Shown: one piece after another, positions 1 through 6,680 of the stretch | Layout of the letters: each line of letters begins with the position of its first letter | Position numbering within the stretch: the first letter of the stretch is position 1 | From: an uncultured Ancrocorticia sp. | GTDB taxonomy: Bacteria > Actinomycetota > Actinomycetes > Actinomycetales > Actinomycetaceae | DNA: 17,832 nt | Direction of reading: 5' to 3' | Assembly: GCA_905373325.1 (NCBI GenBank) | Contig: CAJPTB010000003.1 | Location: 1 to 17,832, forward strand | Position numbers and translations under genes: made by a program | The notes under the pieces: generated by a model | The model's input: only the letters and a program-made list of their open reading frames with translations | Databases searched by the model: none | What the model was told of the DNA's origin: nothing

Positions 1-440
1 CTTCCCGAATAGCCCTTGAGAGTTTCGGGCAGGTCGATGAGGGACCACACGGTCAGGCCGACCATTCCCAGCAGGAAGCCGAACAGGGCGGTCATCGTGA
101 AGATGGCCGAAAGCCAGGGAGGCAGCCCCTTGCGTATGAGCCACCTGTGGATGGGCCGCACGGTGAGGACGAGCGTGAGCGCAAAAAAGGCCGGGCCAAA
201 CAGGTTGCTGACCTCGTGCAGCCCGATGCAGCCGAACGTCACAAGGGAGAGGACGATGAGCGCCTTCATCCCCGCAGGAAGGGTCCGCCCCCGATCCTGT
301 GCGGCGTGCTCCGCCATGACCTTGCGCACTGTCGACTCGGCGTTCCCGCCCGACCCGCCGTCCGCTTCGGCCGACTTCGACGGCTCTTCCTGTGAGGCCG
401 TCTGGGAGCCGGGCAAAGGCTCTTCATCCTGCGAGGCCAT
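1..440 (-). CDS. AI-2E family transporter, N-terminal part (cut by window edge)
   Basis: This is the start of a multi-pass membrane permease whose C-terminus lies beyond the left edge. Translating down from the ATG at 440 gives about 45 hydrophilic residues rich in Glu, Ser and Gln. Two closely spaced hydrophobic segments follow (around ALIVLSLVTFGCIGL and LFGPAFFALTLVLTV), then a basic loop (RPIHRWLIRKGLP) and a third membrane segment. This hydrophobic pair, basic loop and 'P.W.SAI' pattern is typical of the AI-2E/YdiK/PerM permease family. Members have been linked to autoinducer-2 or other solute export, so the substrate is not predictable here. A GGTGGAG Shine-Dalgarno site sits five bases before the ATG. 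The start lies inside the end of the MFS gene (17-bp overlap), so the two are probably translated in series. Family assignment is fairly sure; function is not. Confidence 0.72.
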   Translation of the reverse strand, partial: MASQDEEPLPGSQTASQEEPSKSAEADGGSGGNAESTVRKVMAEHAAQDRGRTLPAGMKALIVLSLVTFGCIGLHEVSNLFGPAFFALTLVLTVRPIHRWLIRKGLPPWLSAIFTMTALFGFLLGMVGLTVWSLIDLPETLKGYSG

Positions 441-1980
441 CTAGGCTCCACCCTCCTCGATCGTGTACATCTAATCTAGTCTGCCCTATGGACCGCACGC
501 CATAGCCGTCAATGCGCGAAAACAAGCGCGTGTCACACTTTTCGCCCGCCTGGGGCTCCGCCTTACCCGCCTGGGGCTTCGCCTTCCCTTTTTCGAGCTC
601 TGAGTCCGTTGCCTGGGAGCCTGTTTCATCCGAAGAAGGGGCTGTTTCGTCGGCGGGAGGGCCTGTTTCATCCGAAGGAGAGCCTGCGTCCCTGGGATTC
701 CCGCCGAGCCGCGCCATGGCCCAGAAAAAGACGAGAGCCAAGATCCAGACGAGCGCGAACAGCGCCGTTTGAACCTCGCGCGACCATCCGACGTCGGGAA
801 GCGCGACGAGGCCGACCCCCGCCGACGCGCACACGCCCAGATTGAACAAGACGTCGTACAGGGCGAAGGCTCGTCCGCGATAGACGTCAGAGGCGTCGGA
901 CTGCACGATCGTGTCGACGGCGATCTTCGCGCCCTGCACCCCGAGGCCGACGAAGAACGCCCCGACCGCCAGCGTGCCCGTCCTCGGGGCGAGGACGAAG
1001 GTCGCCTGACCCGCGGATCCCCCGATGAGGCAGGTGACGACCCACCGCCAAGGGGCGATCTTCTCGTGGGCGATCGGCGTGAGGACGACGGCGACGAACT
1101 GCCCGGCGACCATCGCCCCGCCGAGCGTGCCGAAGTAGGCGAGGCCGGCGTCGGCGTCGGACGGCTCGGCGAGGAGGTTCCTTGAGACGAGGATGATCGT
1201 GATGAATTCCATCTCGTACACGAATCGATGGAAGGACATCGTCGCGAGGGCCAACGCCGGGGTCCGCCTGCGGGTCAGATAGACCGCGGCGCCGACGAGA
1301 TCGCGAACCGTCGAGCGAAAGGAGGGCGAAGCCGGCTGCGATCCAAGCCCTTCGCGCTTCGGGCCCAGCTGGTCGGGGCGCAGGAGGCTCGCCAGGCCGG
1401 AGGCGGCGAGGTAGAGAACCGCCGCGACGAACAGCGAGGCGACGTCCCGCGAGGATCCTTCCGGCAGCAAAACGCGGATAAGAAAACCGGCGACGGCGCC
1501 GATCCCCATTGCCAGCCCGCCGAGCGTGGGGACCACGGAATTGGCGGTCAGGAGCTCGCGTTCGCCGACGACCGACGGCAGCCCGGCCGAAAGGCAGGAA
1601 AGGAGGAAACGACTCAGGCCCAATGCGCTGAGCGTCAGCGCGTAGACGATCCCGATCCCGGCCGATCCCCACGTGGCCGCCGCGACGCACAGCGCAAGGA
1701 GGCAGCGCACGGCGTTTCCGAACAGGAGAATTTGGCGACGTCGCCACCTGTCGAGGAGCGGGCCGAAGAAGGGGCCGACGAGGCTGTACGGCCCGAACAT
1801 CACGACGATGGCCGCAGCGACCCCGGCCGCAGAGGTCATGGACTGCGGGCTGAAAAAGAACAGGGAGGCCAGTCCGGCCTGGAACATGCCGTCTCCGACC
1901 TGGGAAACGAGCCGCACGCCCAGGAGCTTGCGAAAGCCGACGGATTTCGCGAGCGCCGACAGATCCGCGAGGACGCTCAC
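424..1980 (-). CDS. MFS transporter with heptapeptide-repeat cytoplasmic tail
   Basis: This is a major facilitator superfamily permease, about 518 aa, with roughly 12 hydrophobic segments. MFS motif A is visible between the second and third helices as GPLLDRWRRR (residues about 73-82). I start it at GTG 1980 because that codon overlaps the TGA of the upstream CCA-adding enzyme (GTGA). A longer frame to ATG 2046 would run into that gene and add only a basic stretch. From about residue 425 the protein leaves the membrane and carries a hydrophilic tail. The tail has two sets of seven-residue repeats (DETG-containing units, then KAKPQAG/KAEPQAG), encoded by 21-bp DNA repeats. The last 40 residues are not repeat-like and resemble read-through of former intergenic DNA. 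The substrate cannot be told; it could be a drug or metabolite exporter. Confidence 0.82.
   Translation of the reverse strand: MSVLADLSALAKSVGFRKLLGVRLVSQVGDGMFQAGLASLFFFSPQSMTSAAGVAAAIVVMFGPYSLVGPFFGPLLDRWRRRQILLFGNAVRCLLALCVAAATWGSAGIGIVYALTLSALGLSRFLLSCLSAGLPSVVGERELLTANSVVPTLGGLAMGIGAVAGFLIRVLLPEGSSRDVASLFVAAVLYLAASGLASLLRPDQLGPKREGLGSQPASPSFRSTVRDLVGAAVYLTRRRTPALALATMSFHRFVYEMEFITIILVSRNLLAEPSDADAGLAYFGTLGGAMVAGQFVAVVLTPIAHEKIAPWRWVVTCLIGGSAGQATFVLAPRTGTLAVGAFFVGLGVQGAKIAVDTIVQSDASDVYRGRAFALYDVLFNLGVCASAGVGLVALPDVGWSREVQTALFALVWILALVFFWAMARLGGNPRDAGSPSDETGPPADETAPSSDETGSQATDSELEKGKAKPQAGKAEPQAGEKCDTRLFSRIDGYGVRSIGQTRLDVHDRGGWSLDGLAG
545..686 (-). repeat. 21-bp in-frame tandem repeats in the MFS gene tail
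   Basis: Two short arrays share a 21-bp period. On the plus strand CTGTTTC or its variant recurs at 621, 642 and 663, with a decayed copy at 684. A second pair begins with CCCGCCTGGGG at 545 and 566. Both keep the reading frame and give seven-residue units. They are coding minisatellites in the C-terminal tail of the permease. Confidence 0.8.
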
Positions 1981-3539
1981 GGCTCGCTCGAAGCGGCGCC
2001 GGCGGCTGGAGCGGAGTCTTTCGCGCCGGAGCTTCGCTCGGCCCACCAGGCCAGCAGGCGGCGTTCGGCTTCTTCCTCGCCGAGGGGGCCCTCGTCGAGG
2101 CGGAGCTCGAGAAGGTGGTTGCGGGCGGCGCCGACCTCGGGCCCGGGCTTGAGGCCGAGGATCTCCATGATGCGGGCGCCGTCCAGGTCAGGACGGATGG
2201 CGTCGAGCGCCTCCTGCTCGGCGAGGTCGCGGATGCGCGTCGCGAGCTCGTCGTTGCCCGCCTGAAGCCTGCCGACCTTGCGGCGGTTTTGGGACGTCAC
2301 GTCCGCGCGAATGAGGCGCATGAGATGCGGAAGCAGGTCCCCGGCGTCGCGCACGAAACGGCGCACGGCCGAATCGGTCCATCCGGCCTCCGAGAATCCG
2401 AAGGCGCGCAGGTGCAGCTCGACGAGCCTCGCCACGTCCTTCTCCGTCTGCTTGTCGAAGCGCAGCGCCGCCATCCGCTTGGCCGCCATGCGCGCGCCGA
2501 CGACGTCGTGGGCCCGAAACGTGACCGATCCGTCTTTCTCGAAACGCCTCGTGCGCGGCTTGCCGACGTCGTGGAAGAGGGCGGCAAGCCGCAGCGTGAG
2601 GTCGGGGCCCGCAAGTTCGCCTCCCAGAAGGTACGCCTCGTACTCCTCCTTGGACGCGGGGTCCTCGAGGGCGATCGCCTGATCGACGACGGTGAGCGTG
2701 TGCTCGTAGACGTCCTTGTGGCGATTGTGCTCGTCCGCCGTGTCGCGCAGCCGGGCGATCTCGGGAAGGACAACGTCGGCCACGCCGGTGTAGACGAGCA
2801 GCTCGATTCCTCGGCGCGGCGCGGGCGAGAGCATGAGCCTTTCGAGCTCGGCCCGGATCCGCTCGGCGGAGACGATCGCGAGGCGCTCGGCCATCTCGGC
2901 CATGGCGGACATGACGTCCTCGCCCACGTCGAACCCTAGCTGCGCGGCGAAGCGGGCCGCGCGCATGATCCGCAGGGGGTCGTCGTCGAAGGATTGAACC
3001 GCGGTTACGGGGGTTCTCAAAACCCCGCCGACGAGGTCGTCGAGGCCGCAGCACGGGTCGACCAGCTCAAGCTCGGGGAGCCGAACGGCCATGGCGTTGA
3101 CGGTGAAGTCGCGCCGAGAGAGGTCGCCCTCGAGAGTGCGGCCGAAGTCGACCTTCGGTTTGCGCGAGCCGACCTCGTAAGAGTCGGACCGATACGTGGT
3201 CACCTCCACAGTCAGGTCGTCGCAGACGGATCCTATCGTGCCGAACTCTCGGCCGACGTCCCAGGTGGCGGCGCCCCACGACGAGAGGAGCTTCTCGGTG
3301 ATTTCAGGGGGCGCCGACGTCGTCAAATCGAAGTCGTGAATGGGCAATCCGAGGAAGGCGTCGCGGACCGGCCCTCCCACGAGTGACACTTCGTGCCCCG
3401 CATCTGCGAAAATGGATCCCAGTTCATCGATGGCCGGAGGGAGGGACCCAAGGGTCTTATGCCCCTGAGCAAGGAGCAGGGCCCGGCGGTTGACTCCGGT
3501 TGTCGCCGCATTGTGTATCGGTTCGTAGGAGGGATTCAC
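1977..3539 (-). CDS. pcnA: CCA tRNA nucleotidyltransferase with HD domain
   Basis: This enzyme adds or repairs the 3'-CCA end of tRNAs in the cytoplasm, using CTP and ATP. It has the class II nucleotidyltransferase layout. Numbered from GTG 3539, it shows GGPVRD at 55-60, the metal-binding HDFDLTT at 68-74, RRDFTVNAMA at 142-151 and PLRIMRAAR at 188-196. The C-terminal half is an HD phosphohydrolase domain with KDVYEH (His280) and FHDVGKP (HD at 323-324). Length is about 520 aa, somewhat above the mycobacterial homologue because of extra residues at both ends. GTG 3539 is preferred because AAGG lies eight bases upstream; the in-frame GTG 3548 overlaps that AAGG. The gene diverges from the NUDIX gene and its stop overlaps the MFS start. 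Symbol pcnA follows mycobacterial usage; 'cca' is equally valid. Identity is very secure. Confidence 0.95.
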   Translation of the reverse strand: MNPSYEPIHNAATTGVNRRALLLAQGHKTLGSLPPAIDELGSIFADAGHEVSLVGGPVRDAFLGLPIHDFDLTTSAPPEITEKLLSSWGAATWDVGREFGTIGSVCDDLTVEVTTYRSDSYEVGSRKPKVDFGRTLEGDLSRRDFTVNAMAVRLPELELVDPCCGLDDLVGGVLRTPVTAVQSFDDDPLRIMRAARFAAQLGFDVGEDVMSAMAEMAERLAIVSAERIRAELERLMLSPAPRRGIELLVYTGVADVVLPEIARLRDTADEHNRHKDVYEHTLTVVDQAIALEDPASKEEYEAYLLGGELAGPDLTLRLAALFHDVGKPRTRRFEKDGSVTFRAHDVVGARMAAKRMAALRFDKQTEKDVARLVELHLRAFGFSEAGWTDSAVRRFVRDAGDLLPHLMRLIRADVTSQNRRKVGRLQAGNDELATRIRDLAEQEALDAIRPDLDGARIMEILGLKPGPEVGAARNHLLELRLDEGPLGEEEAERRLLAWWAERSSGAKDSAPAAGAASSEP

Positions 3540-3614
3540 GCGTTGCACCTTATAAGGGTGCCATGTTCGATCGTCTCTGCATACTTCCGGTGCGCCACAA
3601 CCTACGTGAGAAAC
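3540..3614. promoter_or_regulatory. Divergent pcnA / NUDIX promoter region
   Basis: This 75-bp gap separates two divergent genes, so it should hold both promoters. A perfect 10-bp palindrome, CCTTATAAGG, lies at 3548-3557 and contains TTATAA, which could act as a -10 element on either strand. I see no convincing -35 box at 17 bp on either side. For pcnA the -10 would sit very near the start codon, giving a leaderless or very short-leader mRNA. This is an inference from base pattern alone. Confidence 0.35.
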
Positions 3615-4145
3615 ATGTCGACATCAGCACCGCGGCCTTCGCCGACGGGACGGCACCGGCGCAAGCGCACGCCCCGGGCCGTTTCCGCCATCCACCATCC
3701 CTATCCCGTGGTGAATGAGACTAGCGCGGGCGGCGTGGTCCTGTCCGTCAAAGACGGATGGGCTTACGTCGCCGTCATTGCACGCCGCAACAGGGGCGGC
3801 CGCCTCGAATGGTGCCTTCCCAAGGGCCATCTGGAAGGAACCGAGACCCCGGAGGAAGCCGCCGTGAGGGAAGTTTCGGAGGAGACCGGCATATTCGGAA
3901 GGGTTCTCACCCATCTGGCGAGCATCGACTACTGGTTCTCGGGCGCCGACCGCCGCGTCCACAAAGTGGTCCATCACTTCCTCCTCGAGGCGCTGTCGGG
4001 CGTCCTAACAACGGAAAACGACCCCGATCAGGAGGCGGAGAAAGTCGAGTGGGTCCGCATCGACAAGGTCGGCTCGCGCCTCGCCTACCCGAACGAGCGC
4101 CGAATCGTGGCCGCCGCGCGCGCCATCCTTTCGGGACGTGATTGA
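3615..4145 (+). CDS. NUDIX hydrolase, MutT4-like
   Basis: This is a cytoplasmic pyrophosphohydrolase of the NUDIX superfamily, 176 aa. The full NUDIX box GX5EX7REUXEEXGU is intact at residues 71-93, beginning GHLEGTE and ending REVSEETGI. It is preceded by the typical ETSAGGVV strand (residues 35-42). The first 25 residues are basic and probably disordered. ATG 3615 is chosen because it begins just after the divergent promoter region; the ribosome-binding site is weak (GTGAG). Position next to the CCA-adding enzyme and before a DUF6049-like gene matches M. tuberculosis Rv3908 (mutT4). The substrate, whether an oxidised nucleotide, ADP-ribose or other, cannot be decided from sequence. The stop overlaps the next gene by 8 bp, which suggests coupled translation. 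Confidence 0.9.
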   Translation: MSTSAPRPSPTGRHRRKRTPRAVSAIHHPYPVVNETSAGGVVLSVKDGWAYVAVIARRNRGGRLEWCLPKGHLEGTETPEEAAVREVSEETGIFGRVLTHLASIDYWFSGADRRVHKVVHHFLLEALSGVLTTENDPDQEAEKVEWVRIDKVGSRLAYPNERRIVAAARAILSGRD

Positions 4146-6552
4146 CGTGAAAGACGCAACCAGGACGACGGGCGTCGGCGACGCGAAAGTCGCAGGCAAG
4201 GCGAAAGTCGCAGGCAAGGCGGGATCTGCGGACAACGCCAAAGGCGGGTCGCGCGGGGGACGGTGGATTTCGGCCTTTCTGGCCGCGCTCGTCTGCCTCT
4301 CCGGCGCCTTTGCCGCTCCGGCCTCAGGCACGCACGCGGCGTCGAGCGCACACGGCGCTTCAGGCGAGCGCCTCTCGAAGGCGGGCACAGCTTCGGGCCG
4401 CTCCGCAGCCTCGAACGCCCGCTCGGAGTCAGCTCCGGCGCGAATCGGCAGGCCCGCCTCGACCGTCCCGGCGGAGAGGAAGGCGCAGCCGACCGTTCGG
4501 ATAACCTCGGTGGGCTCTCCGATTCTCCAGCCCGACGAGAATCTCAGCGTTTCGGCGGAGGTGAAGAATCCGGGCTCGACGCCGATCACGGTCTCTGCCT
4601 CGAAGCTCGCCGCTCAGAAGAACGTCCCCGGATCGCGTTCGCAGGTGCTCGCATTCCTCCATGGATCCGGGTCCGCCCGAGGTTCGGCGGGCATGGAGAC
4701 GCTCGCCGAGCGCAAGGACTCCGTCGTCGTCCCCGCCGGATCGACGACGACTCTGACCTTCACCGTCCGGCGCTTCATGCTGCCGTGGGGCGCGACGGAC
4801 GAAGACTGGGGGCCGCGAGGAGTCGAAGTCTCTGCGACGATCGGCGAGAAACGGGTCAAAGACCGTTCGATCGTCGTCATGGCGCCCACGGCGCCGGTGA
4901 CGCCGATGCCGACGGCCGCACTCATTCCGCTAACGTCTTCCCCCGCCGAAATCGCCTCGAATCCTTCCGTGAAGTCGCAGGCCGAGCATCGCACGCCGAC
5001 GGTCCCGGAAAGAATCCCTCGGGCGGTCAAGGAGCTTTCGGCGCCCGGAGTGACGCTCGCCCTCGACCCGCTCATCGCCGACGTCGCCGGAGCCGATCTG
5101 ACCAAGGCGCTCGCCTCTTTTTCCCGCCAGCGCGCCACCCAGCTCATTCTCACGGCGCCGGGGGACTCCGACGTCGCCGCGAGGATGCACGGCTGCGACG
5201 ACGCCGGCGAGCTCAACTCGTGCGCCAAAGCCTATCTCGATGCTGAAAAGGCCCTCGCAACGAGGGTCTCCGAAGACATCTCTGCGAGGTTGAACATCGA
5301 CGCCCCGCGCACGGACATCGCCCTTTTGCCGCCGCAGACCGATTCGCTGACGGCCACCGGCCTTGCCAGCGCAGGCGGCGGCCCCGCGGTGCTCTCCGGC
5401 AATCAGACTCCGGTCAGAGGCAAGGGAACCACGCCGTCGGCGCGGATGCGGCTTCCGGGCACATCGACCGCCGCCCTGGCATCGGACACCGCCATGAGCG
5501 CCGCGTTCTCCGGAACTCTCCCAGACAACGCCGACGCCGACTCGACCCCGTCGGGATCGGAGACCCTCGACGCTTTGGACGCCCGCCAGCTCGTGCTCGG
5601 CCTGTCGGCGGCCACCTACAGGGAGCGGCCGAGCACGTCCCGAGTCACTTTGATAGAAGGGGACCGCGCGGGCATGCCCTACCTCGGGCAGGCAGATCCG
5701 GCGAAGGCTTCGACGGACAGCGCCCTCAGCCCCGAGAACATGGGCGAAACGGTCCGGGCCTTGATGTCGGCGCCGTGGGTGGCGCCGACCACCGTGAGCG
5801 GCGCCTTCGACCAAAGCCCGTCGACGGCGGCTCGAAGCTCGCTCCCGGAGTATCGCTCGCCGACGGGGATGCTCACCCGCAAGGAACTCGAGCGCATCGA
5901 CTCGGCGCGGAAGAACTTTGACGTCATCGTCGACGTCTCCGGAAGCAAAGCGCTGCTCAACCAGACGGTCACGGCCCGCGCCTACTCGCTGACCGGCGTC
6001 GCCTGGCGGGCTTCGAGGGACTCTCGGACGGAGGTCCTCAAGGCCTACGAAGCCGACGGACAGATCTTCCTCAGGAGCATCGCGGCCGAGCGGTCCTCGA
6101 CGATCAACATCATCTCCACGAAATCGGAGATCCCGATTCACGTGGGCAACTCTCTGCCGGTGCCGGTCACCGTCTGGGTCGAATTGCACTCGCGCGACCC
6201 GCGTTTGAAAGCCGGCAAGAAGGTCAAGGCGACTTTGGCGCCCAGCTCCTCGACCAAGGTCCTCATTCCCGTCAGGGCCTTCGGCTCGGGAAACATAACC
6301 GCCGACGTCAGAATTCTCAACGAGGCGGGGGCCTCCGTGGGTGTGACGAAGTCGCTACAGACGCGTGTGCGTTCTGACTGGGAAAACATCGGAACCGGCG
6401 TTTTCTTGGCTTTCTTTCTCACCCTCCTCATCGTCGGCACCGTCAAATCGCTTCGCAAGGGACGCCGTTCGCGCTCATTCAGCCCCGAAGAGGTCCGTAA
6501 GGCACGTAGGGAAGCCGCTGCAAGGGCAGCCGCTGCAAAGGAGGCTGCATGA
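4138..6552 (+). CDS. DUF6049-like exported membrane protein (Rv3909-type)
   Basis: This 804-aa envelope protein has no known biochemical role. It has a basic N-terminal stretch, a signal-like hydrophobic segment at about 43-60, a long Ser/Thr/Ala/Pro-rich outer part, an immunoglobulin-like beta-strand region near 665-735, and one C-terminal membrane helix at about 751-770. A short Arg/Lys/Ala-rich cytoplasmic tail follows. This layout and the length of about 800 aa fit the DUF6049 family (M. tuberculosis Rv3909). Context agrees: it follows a MutT4-like gene and precedes a MurJ-associated pseudokinase. GTG 4138 overlaps the NUDIX stop. GTG 4147 is an alternative with GGGAC at better spacing. 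The N-terminus holds an exact 18-bp duplication, and the tail has a 15-bp repeat giving a run of alanines. The final codons contain AAAGGAGG, a strong ribosome-binding site for whatever follows. Confidence 0.82.
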   Translation: MIDVKDATRTTGVGDAKVAGKAKVAGKAGSADNAKGGSRGGRWISAFLAALVCLSGAFAAPASGTHAASSAHGASGERLSKAGTASGRSAASNARSESAPARIGRPASTVPAERKAQPTVRITSVGSPILQPDENLSVSAEVKNPGSTPITVSASKLAAQKNVPGSRSQVLAFLHGSGSARGSAGMETLAERKDSVVVPAGSTTTLTFTVRRFMLPWGATDEDWGPRGVEVSATIGEKRVKDRSIVVMAPTAPVTPMPTAALIPLTSSPAEIASNPSVKSQAEHRTPTVPERIPRAVKELSAPGVTLALDPLIADVAGADLTKALASFSRQRATQLILTAPGDSDVAARMHGCDDAGELNSCAKAYLDAEKALATRVSEDISARLNIDAPRTDIALLPPQTDSLTATGLASAGGGPAVLSGNQTPVRGKGTTPSARMRLPGTSTAALASDTAMSAAFSGTLPDNADADSTPSGSETLDALDARQLVLGLSAATYRERPSTSRVTLIEGDRAGMPYLGQADPAKASTDSALSPENMGETVRALMSAPWVAPTTVSGAFDQSPSTAARSSLPEYRSPTGMLTRKELERIDSARKNFDVIVDVSGSKALLNQTVTARAYSLTGVAWRASRDSRTEVLKAYEADGQIFLRSIAAERSSTINIISTKSEIPIHVGNSLPVPVTVWVELHSRDPRLKAGKKVKATLAPSSSTKVLIPVRAFGSGNITADVRILNEAGASVGVTKSLQTRVRSDWENIGTGVFLAFFLTLLIVGTVKSLRKGRRSRSFSPEEVRKARREAAARAAAAKEAA
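4183..4218 (+). repeat. Exact 18-bp tandem duplication
   Basis: GCGAAAGTCGCAGGCAAG occurs twice, head to tail, at 4183-4200 and 4201-4218. It duplicates six codons (AKVAGK) in the basic segment just before the signal-like helix of the DUF6049-like protein. The copies are identical, so the event is probably recent. Confidence 0.95.
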
Positions 6553-6680
6553 AGGGAATTCCCCTCGAATCCCCTGGCAAGGCGAGCCTGACCCTATCAA
6601 GTTTCCCCGGTAATATGGACGGCGTCGCACACGTGGTTAGGAGTTCTCGCGCGTGTCCACGAAGGGAGTGTCATGAATAG
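6549..6680 (+). CDS. Small ORF at the expected murJ position (43 aa, doubtful)
   Basis: A strong Shine-Dalgarno site, AAAGGAGG at 6537-6544, lies four bases before an ATG that overlaps the DUF6049 stop as ATGA. That is the classic arrangement for a translationally coupled next gene. The frame runs only 43 codons, starting MKGIPLESPGKASLTLSS, and stops at TAG 6678-6680, eight bases inside the pseudokinase gene. The peptide has no membrane helix and does not look like MurJ. In related genomes murJ begins at about this spot, so this may be a leftover start signal after murJ was lost. It could instead be a leader peptide that couples translation to the pseudokinase. Whether it is made is unknown. 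Confidence 0.35.
   Translation: MKGIPLESPGKASLTLSSFPGNMDGVAHVVRSSRACPRRECHE
6588..6616 (+). promoter_or_regulatory. Candidate promoter for the pseudokinase gene
   Basis: CTGACC at 6588-6593 (four of six matches to TTGACA) is followed, after exactly 17 bases, by TAATAT at 6611-6616 (four of six matches to TATAAT). It lies 57 bp before the start codon in the AT-richest part of this gap. It is inferred from pattern only. Confidence 0.4.

Noticed and set aside
485..512. Promoter before the AI-2E gene (TTGACG, 16 bp, CATAGG on the minus strand)
   Set aside because: The -10 match is poor and the site lies inside the MFS gene. Read-through from the upstream genes explains expression.
1228..2265. 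Long plus-strand ORF opposite the MFS and pcnA genes
   Set aside because: It is a shadow of high-GC codons in two well-supported minus-strand genes, with an Arg/Gly/Glu-rich composition and no family resemblance.
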